From assembly GCF_023278565.1 (NCBI RefSeq), contig NC_064675.1, forward strand, positions 1,984,001-2,048,000: a DNA stretch of 64,000 nucleotides, written 5' to 3'. Within the stretch, counting starts at the first letter, position 1. The number at the start of each line of letters is the position of its first letter. This document shows, one piece after another, positions 55,801-64,000 of the stretch. The position numbers and the translations under genes were made by a program. A model generated the notes under the pieces. That model was not told the origin of the DNA. It searched no databases and saw only the letters and a list, made by a program, of their open reading frames with translations. The DNA is from Colletotrichum lupini. Its lineage: Eukaryota; Ascomycota; Sordariomycetes; Glomerellales; Glomerellaceae.

Positions 55801-56770
55801 ATTTAGGATTATTAAAATATAAACTAATAATATATTAAGCCTATCCGATATTAATTTTATAAAAAAAGAGGATAAAGAGCTTTAAAAAGCGGGCTTCGTA
55901 GCGAAGCTAAAAGAGGTCCTTATAATAAATACCCCCCTAGTATTTAAAAATAAGATTTTTATAATTAAAAAGGAAACCGTCGTTTTTTAATAAAAGGGGT
56001 AGGGCGAGAAGATTAACCTCGTTAATCTAAACATAATTAATATTAAAAAGTAATATAAGGCTAAGCTTATGCGAGGGGTATATATTATAAATATTTATTA
56101 ACCCGAGGCGACTTTTAATTATATTAGGGTAGTATAAACTATAGATTTAACTAAACAAGATATTAAAGTACTTAATAAGCGGCTTAAGTAATAATAAATA
56201 AATCTTAATTAAGGTCTTATTTATTACCCGATTAACTTTATAATTAATAAGCTCTACGTCTTCGTTAATAGGTTATTTACGAATAATAACGACCTTACTT
56301 CGTAATTAGGGTATATTATTATCCTAGCTAACGAGAGTATGAACGAGAGCGAATTTACTATATATAATAATATAATTTACTACTTATTAATTAAAAATAA
56401 GTAAGTAATAAAAAGTATATTAGCGTCGGAGGTTTATAATATAATTAATAGCGTTAACCTCTCTTATACGATTTTAATAACGCTAAAAAAGATTACTAAT
56501 TAAATTAGCTTTTTACTTATTTTAATAGTTATCTATACTAATTCCTATTTACTATATAAATACCTCGTTAAATTAAGAACGACGAAGGAAAAGAGGCTTA
56601 TAATTAATATTATAGCCCTTAGGTAATCGTATAAAAGGCGTAAAATACTTAAGATCCGTTAGATTAATAATAAAAATAACCTCGCAGACGCTTTTATAAA
56701 AATAGTATTAAATAAGGGATTAAAGTAATTCGTAAGTAGTAAAAAAGTTATTATACGAATAAAAGAATAA
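49870..56770 (+). pseudogene. Copia gag-pol relic (zinc finger, RT, RNase H)
   Basis: The interior encodes decayed Gag-Pol. Near 52,960-53,020 a segment reads YSEEERTKSYE then KKL, typical of the Cys/His finger region of fungal copia polyproteins. The reverse transcriptase start is clear at 55,271-55,440: EVNTLCDRGVYRFILYNLEK, then IVRKIKKKGTP and KKSKYVI, with former Trp, Arg or Gln codons now stops. RNase H is clear at 56,534-56,700: YTNSYLLYKYLVKLRTTKEK, then NNLADAFIK. RT and RNase H share one frame, so pol has no net frameshift there; the finger lies in another frame. Integrase should lie around 53.6-54.8 kb but could not be read with confidence. Catalytic residues cannot be verified. 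The gag start is lost. Confidence 0.82.
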
Positions 56771-56843
56771 GTTATATAAAAAGAGTAAAAAAAAGGGGGA
56801 AAAAGAAACGACTTAGTAAACGGGCCCGAGGTTAAATTATACC

Positions 56844-56882
56844 TTTAACCGTAGCGGTTAAATTAAAAAAAAAAAAAAAAAA
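56844..56882 (+). repeat. Hairpin plus 18-nt A run before the 3' LTR
   Basis: TTTAACCG and CGGTTAAA at 56,844-56,862 form a perfect 8-bp stem with a TAG loop. An uninterrupted run of 18 A (56,865-56,882) follows, ending 5 bp before the 3' LTR. The A run sits where the polypurine tract priming plus-strand DNA synthesis should be. A second purine-rich stretch lies at 56,772-56,810. Whether the hairpin matters for the element is unknown. Confidence 0.65.
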
Positions 56883-56887
56883 GTTAG

Positions 56888-57090
56888 TATCGGATTAGAA
56901 ATCTAATTCGACCGCGGTATATAGCTAACTACGTAGGGGCTAATTAAGGGCCCTATTTATAATTATCATAGTTAGCCTAACCTACGGTTAGAACCTCCTT
57001 TTTATACTTACTACGTAAATATTTAAATAATTTAATTAATCTCTTTATTAACTACGGTTCGAACTAACTACTCTATAAATAGGGATACTA
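56888..57090 (+). repeat. 3' LTR of the copia element
   Basis: Same length as the 5' copy and aligned without gaps. It keeps C where the 5' copy has T at several sites and the reverse at others, so the two LTRs were mutated independently after insertion. It contains GGTTCGAAC near 57,056, like a tRNA B box, with no tRNA fold around it. Confidence 0.88.
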
Positions 57091-57662
57091 ATAATGATAC
57101 TAATAATTATACTAATATCCCTATCCTCTATCCGCGCTCGCAGCCGTGCTCCTATCTCCCTTAATAAATTAGAACTTTTTTAATATATTTCTAATTAAAA
57201 AACGACCGGCCGCCGTACTATTTAAGTTTATATAACGAATAAGTTAAAGAGGCTCTATAGCTAATATACTAGCTTTAGTAAAGCCTTCTTATTTTATTAT
57301 TTCGTTTATTTCGATAATAATATATATATTAATACTATAAATAGAACTATATTACTTAAGCTTTGCTTTAATAGGTTTTTTAAAACGCCCTATTTAACGT
57401 TTTTTATTATAAAATGCGGCGTTTAAAACCTAGCGAGCCCTTACTATAGATTAATAAGATAATAGTCGGTTATTATTAGTAGTACGGGGTTAGATTTACT
57501 TCGTTCGTCCTTTTAAAATAAGCGGGGAGCAGAACGTTACTTAAGGGCCAGTCTTAGGAGGCGCCGGTTATTCTATATAGTGTAATATAAAAAAAACCTA
57601 TTTACTTACGACGTTAAATAAACGCAAAGACTTTAGGGACATTTTAGTTAGCTAGTAATGCC
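57091..57662. other. Flank of copia element, less mutated patch
   Basis: Begins with the probable right target duplication. It includes better preserved stretches such as CGCGCTCGCAGCCGTGCTCC near 57,131 and GGGCCAGTCTTAGGAGGCGCC near 57,545. No gene is readable. It leads into direct repeat copy A. Confidence 0.5.
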
Positions 57663-58059
57663 TCGGAAGTGGAAATGCTCTTTTTAAATAGTATCTCGAT
57701 AAAACGTTAGAATATTATAATAATATATATATATCACTTCCTTTTTTATAAATATTAATAATATTTAAGAAGCTAAAAGTTGCTATAATAGACCCCTATA
57801 AACCTCTAGTAATGGCTATAGCGACTTATTTATAAGCAAAGTCTGGGGTCGGGATTATTAAATATAGTGCAAGTAATAGTACGTATTTAAGAGCTACTCG
57901 AAAGTATCTATAACTAGCTTCTATAGCTACTATTCTCTTACTATTAATCATAGTAATATATATATAGTGAGGCTAACTTTTAGCATAGCCTATATAGGTT
58001 AAGTTTAAAAAGATAAAGTGTGTTATTACGAGGAAGTAATATATAATTAATATTATATA
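57663..58059. repeat. Dispersed direct repeat, copy A
   Basis: About 395 bp matching copy B at 62,488-62,868 in the same orientation. The best shared parts are AAGTTGCTA, CCTCTAGTAATGGCTATAGC (CCTTTAGTAATAGCTATAGC in B), AACTAGCTT and the end AAGTAATATATAATTAATAT. The copies differ mainly by transitions and small indels. This copy keeps more TG. The two copies lie 4.8 kb apart and enclose the ankyrin-like relic. They could be LTRs of an element or two copies of a small dispersed repeat. No TG...CA ends, primer site or target duplication could be fixed. Confidence 0.6.
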
Positions 58060-59274
58060 TTTCGGCTTATATATATAGTACGTAGCTATAAGTATTATTT
58101 TAGGACCTTGCGGCAAAGCTGCTATTGGAATAGTAGATTTTTATATACCCTAGAAGCCGCTCTTTAATCTAAGGTATGTGTATACTATAATTAAAAGGGA
58201 GCTCGTTCTAGATTTAATAGCGCACCCCTAGTCGTATTAGAGCTAGATTAGCGGCCCTAAAATTACTTTAGGTAGTGCTATATCTAGTCGCTCTACGTAA
58301 CGGCATAAGTTAATTAATAGCTTAGAGTACTAAAAGATTTACTTACTTATCTAACTTAGTTTACTACCGTTAAGTTTATATTTATTAGCTATAAATTAAT
58401 ATGTAGCATAACTAAACTCGCTTTTTATTAACCTCGTTTAGTTTATTTATTATATTAGTAGCTATTCCTAAGGCCTAGTACGCACTAATAAGTCTCGTTA
58501 TACTTGGTTATTAATTAGCTATAACTAAATAGGTCCTCCTTTATTCTTTATATTAAATAGGCATAGCTATCCTACTTAACGGTATATAAATTAACGTTAT
58601 TATTAGTTTTATAATAGCTTATAATATATTAAAAACGGGGCGCCTAAGTCGCGTTATATAATTAGGGCCGCTTAACGTATTTTTATTATATTTTAACATA
58701 CTCTTTATTTTTAGAGACCTATAGAAGTTAATAATCGGCTAGCTAATCCTACTTAAGGGAGTTACGAATCCCTATAACTATACTATAAAATATATAAGTA
58801 CTATTTACAATAATATAAATAACTTTAACTATTTTAAAGTATAAGGACTAGGCTACGTAGATTATTAAACCTCGCCGTACTATTATTTTAATATAAATAT
58901 ATATTTAAATAAGCTAGGGCTATATATATATAGCGGTTTCTTTAAAGAAGCGAATTTCTTAGAGATTAATAATAAGAAGGCTATATTATAAGTATTAGCT
59001 ATCGTTAGATAGTTTAAATTTATATAGCTATATAAGTAGATATACGCTCGCCGGTATTATAATACGTAGTTATATTTATATATCATAAGTTTTCGTAATT
59101 AAAAATACCTATTCTTTTTACTAACAAAGGCTCTAATATAGGCCTCTAAACTAAACTATTAATAAGCTCGTATTTATAGTAGCGGTATTTACTTATAATA
59201 ATACGATGCTATAACTATATAGACCTAGTAAAAGCATATTTATACTATTTTATATATTTATATATAACGTTATA
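58060..59274. other. RIP-degraded DNA between repeat A and the ankyrin relic
   Basis: CA/TG are fairly well kept up to about 58,300 (for example TTGCGGCAAAGCTGCTATTGG near 58,110), then typical decay. It may hold the 3' end of the minus-strand relic. Nothing else is recognised. Confidence 0.5.
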
Positions 59275-61550
59275 TTAAATAATATAATTAGATAAATAGT
59301 TTAATATATAATAAAAAAGCTACCTTAACTAGCTTTATTATTATAATATATTTTTTTAATAGCTCGACCCTTATACGAGTTAGTATATCCCTTTTATAAT
59401 TAATATCCCTTATTAATATCCTAGCTAGCGCTCTCGAGAAGCTCTAAGAATTCTTTTTATACCTACCTATTTTAAAATAAAATATTCACCCTTAATACCG
59501 CCTTCTCGCTATTATTAAATATTATTAAAATAATAATAGTCTATTTATTCTTAGTAATTTCTTATATTAGCGTAGCTATAGTAAAGACGGGTACGGTTAT
59601 ACTATATTTATCGCCGGCTTTCTACTTAAAGTTACTAAGCTCTCTTTTTATATTTAGTATATTTAGTACTATCTAGTTATCCTCGGATAAGTTATTAGGC
59701 GTAGCGGGGTATATATTATTTTTTTTATATTAGTAGATATTATTAATAATAGGTATATTATTATATTATAAAAAAACCTATAAGTGTTAATACGAGCCCT
59801 TTTTTTATTACGTTTTTATTTTACGACTTTAATAGCTTTTTATCGTTTTTTAAGCTTATTTTTATTACGGAAAGACTACTTAAACAGCTATATTATTAAG
59901 TAGTCTAAAAGCGAAATACTAGTATTGAGCGCGGAATCTATATTATATAAAGAATTTAGTTAGACCGTAAGCGTGCTCTTAGAAATAATAAAAATAGTAT
60001 ATATATATAGCTTAATAAAAATAGCGGGCTCTATAATTTATACTTCTACGTAGCTAGAGAATATTTAATTCCTAATCGTATTAAATACTACTTAGGACGA
60101 TAAGCTCCTTACTAGGTAATATAACTTCTCTTTCTATTAGGGGTATAATATTACGTTTATTATTAATAGCTATCTACTTTTTTACTAGCTTTACTTATTA
60201 ATTACCTCCCTTTTTAATACTATTTTTCTTATATTAGCGTCCCGCCTCTCCCCTTACTATTTTACTCTATTATATTAATACTACTTTTATATAACGCTCT
60301 TTTTTTTCAATTAGAAAACCCCTATAATAACCGGCCCTAGCCTACTCTTTTTTATATTTTATAATATATTTAAAACGCCCGTCTTCGTTAAACTTATACT
60401 ATCTTTTAATATTTCTATAACGAGGCGCATAATTACGCCCGGCGACTCTTATAAGAACCGTAATATAGTAACCTTATTATTCTAAAATATTACTTAGAAA
60501 TAGTACGAATATAATACGTAGAATATTTTTAATAGCTTAGGCTCTTGCGCTAATAGGCTAATTATATTTTAGTAATCTTATATATCCGTAAGACGCGCTA
60601 GCTTATTAATAGAATTATATAATATGGTATTATTTATTTTAGTACCGCGCCGTAATAAGATCGACGCTATTATAAAGTTATTATAGTATATAAAAAGTAC
60701 TTAGTTAAGAGTTATTATACTATACGAGTCGCGCTTATTAATATTTATAAAGCTTAAAAAAAGTAGTATTTTAGCTTTTTAATAGTACTACTCTTAAGTT
60801 AGCTTTAATAAAAAGGGCCCTATTTAGTTATAGTATATTAATATATAAACTGCTTAGTTTAAATTAGTACTTAATATAAAGAGGAGTTTAATAAGCTATT
60901 ATTTTATTAATACTATCTTATTTTCCGTTTTTTTAACCCGGGCTAAGAGTACGAGCTCGAGCGGCTTTTAATTAAATATATAAAATACTAAGTCGGCCCC
61001 CTTAACTAATTTATTTAGCTCGCCCGTAGCGTCCGCTCTAGCTTTTAATAATACTAAAGTAGTAAAGAATATACCGTCCTTATATACTATATTAAGGGCC
61101 GTTATATACTATATATTAATTATTATAAATTAGTTTACGTTAATACCGAACTACGCTAGCTAGTTTATAACTATTTTTAATAATAGAAATAATAGGGAGT
61201 AAATTAGTAATATATCCCTATTATTATTAGCCTTATTTATTTTTATCCCTTTTTTATTAATAAGGTATATAATTACTTTAGTAAGCCCGGCGGTAGCGGT
61301 TTAATAAAGGGCGTTAATACTAAACTTAGAAAACTTAAGCCGTGCGCCGCACTAAAAAAGAATTATAAATATATAAGTATTTTTATTAAGAAGAGAAAAG
61401 AAGATAAGAGTACGTAGCCGGTAGTCCGGGACCTTATTAATATCCGTACCGTAGTTAAAGAGAAACGATATAATATTAATATAGCTTTTAAAAAACGCTA
61501 AATATAGGGCCGTAACGAGGAAAGGGCTATATTAATAGCTTTTAGTTATA
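59275..61550 (-). pseudogene. RIP-killed ankyrin-repeat protein gene
   Basis: A single minus-strand frame can be followed for roughly 2.2 kb (over 700 codons) with stops only at likely former Gln/Trp codons and one TGA. The upstream third looks like ankyrin repeats. Near 61,320-61,220 it reads ATAGLTKVIIYLINKKGIKI, then NKANNNRDILLIYSL. RIP-aware reading of NKANNNRDI as DEADDDGDT gives the usual ankyrin turn. A second repeat near 61,080-61,010 reads ITALNIVYKDG, then LLKARADATGELNKLVKGAD. Downstream come helical segments (ASILLRRGTKINN near 60,665; ESPGVIMRLVIEILKDS near 60,450) and a basic C-terminal region at 59,800-59,280. Ankyrin repeats bind proteins and are common in fungal NLR-like and accessory genes. 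No NACHT or other domain was seen. The start is not located. Confidence 0.55.
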
Positions 61551-62487
61551 TATATAATAGCCGGTTTATTATAATTAGTACCGGCTTAGAGGGTATATTA
61601 GAGCGTAGCGAGGGCTACTTATATATTTTTATAATTAGTAATAGTATTAAAAATAGCGGAGTATTTTCTTATTTTTATATCGTTTTTATAAAGTTTAGGG
61701 TTAAAGAACGAATACTAAGTATGCGAGTATTATATAAATATAAACTAGTTATAGAGCTCGCTATAATTAAAAATATATTATACTACGTTTAGGGATATCG
61801 ACTCTATATAAATAAACTTTATAATAAGTAACGTTTATTATACTAAGCAATACGATATAATTTATAACGAAAGCATAATATAATAAGAATACGAGGTAGT
61901 TACGCTATAGCTATAGGCTTACTAATTTTATATTTAATATAAGAATTTAGACTTCGTCCTATGGGACGGCGCTTTGTGTTAGAAGTATTTTATATATATA
62001 TTATAGATTTAGAGTTAACTATTTTGTTTAAGAAAGTTCTTATGTTCGGCTATTTAGGCGTTACGGTACTTTTTTTGGTAGTACAAAAGGTATCTCGTTT
62101 ATCCCCTAGGTAGATTACGAAATAAACTTGCGAATAGTCTCTAGCTTTTCTAAACATATCCTAGAAATACGGTAGCTTTAGAACTTTAGGCTATTTAAAA
62201 AGATTTTTATAGCTCTAGTCTAAGTAGACGAGGATATTAAATATAAAAGTAATATTAATACTAGTTTTTAACGCTTAGCCGCCCCTATAAAGCCGACGAA
62301 ACTAAATAGGCCTTTACTATATATCGTTTCCATTAGTATCTAAACATTATAACTTAGGGACTTAACTAGCTTATAGTACTATAAAGAATACCTCTAGTAA
62401 GTAATAACATATTCGTATATATTACTAAATTACCTAACCTTAGGATTTATACTAAGCTCTTTTAATAGCCCGTATTAATATTTAGGA
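61551..62487. other. RIP-degraded DNA, less mutated after 61.9 kb
   Basis: The 5' end of the minus-strand ankyrin relic may extend into the first few hundred bases. From about 61,950 to 62,160 TG and CA are better kept (for example CTTTGTGTTAGAAG and GGTAGTACAAAAGG). No separate gene is supported. Confidence 0.5.
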
Positions 62488-62868
62488 GCCGGAGGTATGC
62501 GGTTTTAAAAACGTAATTAAGAGTTAATTTATATATATAGTTTTAATTATAAGTTACTTCCTCTCTCGTAAACATTCTTAATATTTAAAAAGCCGAAAGT
62601 TGCTAAAATAGGCCTTTATAAACCTTTAGTAATAGCTATAGCGGTTAGTTTATAAACTAAAATATAAAGTTAAGATAATATATAATAATACGAGGGGTAG
62701 TATATAATTAAGAGCTATTTTAAAGTATTTATAACTAGCTTTTATAGTATTTCTAACCGTAATTATATATATATAGTTAGAACGACTATAAGCCCGGCCT
62801 ATATAAGTTAAGTTTAAAAAAATAAAGTATGCTATTAAGAAAAAGTAATATATAATTAATATTATATT
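62488..62868. repeat. Dispersed direct repeat, copy B
   Basis: About 380 bp, partner of copy A at 57,663-58,059 and in the same orientation. It is more strongly RIP-mutated than copy A: most TG and CA kept in A are TA here. The left boundary is set by the CGGA-GGT...ATGC match and the right by the shared AATTAATATTATAT, after which the two diverge. Confidence 0.6.
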
Positions 62869-63950
62869 AAAACGCTTTCCTCTTTGAATATTTTTTTTTA
62901 ACTCTAGACCTATATTTTAAAAATTAAGATCTAAAAATAGGGTTAAAAAGCTACTACTATTTTATTATTATAAGTTACTTTTAGCGTTAAAACGACGATC
63001 TCGCTTACTAACTAGCCTATTTAGAGTATCCGCTTTAGCTCTTATTAAATAAACTTCGGTTTTAACTAAACTCTCGAACTATACTCCTATACCCCGTTTA
63101 TATTACTAACTACCCGTTTTAAAAGTTATTTATAGTTTTTAAGAACTACTACTTAAAATCTATATTATATCCTACGTTTTAATTAGCGTTATCTCTAGTT
63201 ATATAATAAAGATCTTACTTCTTTAATACTTTATTTATAAAATTTTAATCTAGCTTTTCGTAGGCCGATTTTATTATTAGATTTAGGATAAAAAGAAGAC
63301 GTTCTTAGCTATACGACTATAGCTATGCTTATTAATATAAAGTAGTATCGAGGCCTCGAGACTTAGTTACGGCGTTACGGTAATTAAGACGTAGACGCTA
63401 TTATAACTCTTAATAAATTAAACTTAGCTATATAAGCGGGTTTTCTTTTATATATTTTATTTATTCTATATAATTTATTACTTATTATAGAGGAGCCCCT
63501 ATAGCTAGTTTACTTAGAAACGTAATTATAATAAAAAACCGTAGCTATTATTAAGTTATCTTATCTACTCTCTAAGTATCTAGCTCTAATATTATTTACT
63601 TTTTATATTATTACTTAACGTAGGGCTATTTTACTTAACCTAGTAGTTAGAATAACTAAACGAGCCCTACGACTATATAGTTTATAGTAGTTTTAACTTC
63701 TAGCTCTACTCGCTAGCCTTAGATATATTAATTTTAATAAATACGCTTAATAAAAGGTCTTAAAGTAATAATACGTTATATTTAAAAATATTTATTTACC
63801 TAGCGCTTATTTAAGAAGTAATATACGTATACTTATAATATATAAGTCTTAAACGTGCCGTAGTTAATATTTAGTATAAAGGAACCGTTTATAAATATTA
63901 TATTTTTAAAACTATACTTAATATTCTTATTTTTAAAAAAGACGCCGTTA
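62869..63950. other. RIP-degraded DNA, no gene recognised
   Basis: TA-rich decay to the end of the window. No frame, repeat pair or RNA is supported apart from the short tandem listed next. Confidence 0.55.
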
Positions 63951-63980
63951 AACAAAACGCCTTTTAACAAAACGCCTTCT
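63951..63980. repeat. Two 15-bp tandem units that kept CA
   Basis: AACAAAACGCCTTTT (63,951-63,965) is followed directly by AACAAAACGCCTTCT (63,966-63,980). The units differ at one position, T/C. Each keeps CA in a landscape where CA is nearly absent, and a partial GACGCCGTTA precedes them. The array may continue past the window edge. Confidence 0.6.
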
Positions 63981-64000
63981 AAATAGAAGCTTTTATAAAA

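Larger units (their letters stand above)
49667..57090 (+). mobile_element. Ty1/copia LTR retrotransposon, RIP-inactivated
   Basis: The element is 7,424 bp long with 203-bp LTRs at both ends, polymerase remnants on the plus strand and an A-rich tract before the 3' LTR. The LTRs begin TATT/TATC and end ACTA, as expected if canonical TG...CA ends were converted to TA...TA. The flanking pentamers ATAAC (49,662-49,666) and ATAAT (57,091-57,095) differ by one C/T change and are the probable target duplication. Domain order (zinc finger, then reverse transcriptase, then RNase H next to the 3' LTR) is that of Ty1/copia; in Ty3/gypsy elements integrase would follow RNase H. Stops throughout make it non-autonomous and dead. 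Confidence 0.9.
1..64000. other. RIP-degraded AT-rich fungal isochore
   Basis: The whole window shares one mutational signature. CA and TG are nearly missing, TA is in great excess, and CG remains frequent (for example the CG-rich string near 40,475). Stop codons in every frame are TAA or TAG and very rarely TGA. Repeat-induced point mutation in ascomycetes converts C to T mainly at CpA on both strands of duplicated DNA and produces exactly this. CpG methylation decay would instead have removed CG. No open frame longer than 80 codons begins with ATG. The region is therefore probably silent heterochromatin made of dead repeats. The species cannot be named from the sequence. Confidence 0.9.

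Noticed and set aside
57054..57066. tRNA-like B box (GGTTCGAAC) in the 3' LTR
   Set aside because: No A box at the right spacing, no acceptor stem or cloverleaf, and the 5' LTR copy differs at a key position.
1..64000. Organellar (mitochondrial) DNA, given the AT content
   Set aside because: Mitochondrial DNA would show intact genes, tRNAs and no selective loss of CA/TG. The nuclear LTR retrotransposon and RIP signature argue against it.

Overview
The window looks like an AT-rich, gene-dead compartment of a filamentous ascomycete genome, heavily mutated by repeat-induced point mutation (RIP). CA and TG dinucleotides are almost absent (the first 120 bases hold one CA and no TG), while TA is everywhere and CG is still common. 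That pattern fits CpA-directed C-to-T mutation of both strands, not methyl-CpG decay. CAA, CAG and TGG codons have become TAA/TAG and ATG has become ATA, so no intact gene remains. The only ATG-initiated open frame of any length is 80 codons (36,708-36,950) and looks like chance.

The best-supported element is a Ty1/copia retrotransposon at 49,667-57,090. It has two 203-bp LTRs, a probable 5-bp target duplication (ATAAC/ATAAT), reverse transcriptase and RNase H remnants in one shared frame, and an A-rich tract with a hairpin just before the 3' LTR. Over the first 194 bp the two LTRs differ at about 20 sites, all transitions, which is direct evidence of RIP.

Elsewhere several stretches read as coding once TAA/TAG are taken as former Gln/Trp codons. 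On the minus strand these are a long unrecognised gene at about 43.8-45.5 kb and an ankyrin-repeat-like gene at about 59.3-61.55 kb, the latter inside two direct repeats (57.66-58.06 and 62.49-62.87 kb). On the plus strand there are shorter relics at about 1.9-3.5, 10.1-10.6, 18.4-18.8, 19.4-20.2 (hydrophobic, membrane-like), 24.7-25.2 (zinc-finger-like), 37.6-38.1 and 43.2-43.5 kb. They read as dead copies of transposon-borne or duplicated accessory genes; nothing here can be working in a pathway.

The rest is RIP-degraded DNA with small tandem repeats, a 250-bp purine-rich tract (36.08-36.33 kb), a few perfect hairpins, and patches where CA/TG are better kept (22.4-23.6, 41.0-41.8, 57.5-58.3 and 61.9-62.2 kb). 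I saw no rRNA, tRNA, CRISPR array or convincing regulatory site. All reading was by eye, so the relics that carry no family name are described, not assigned.
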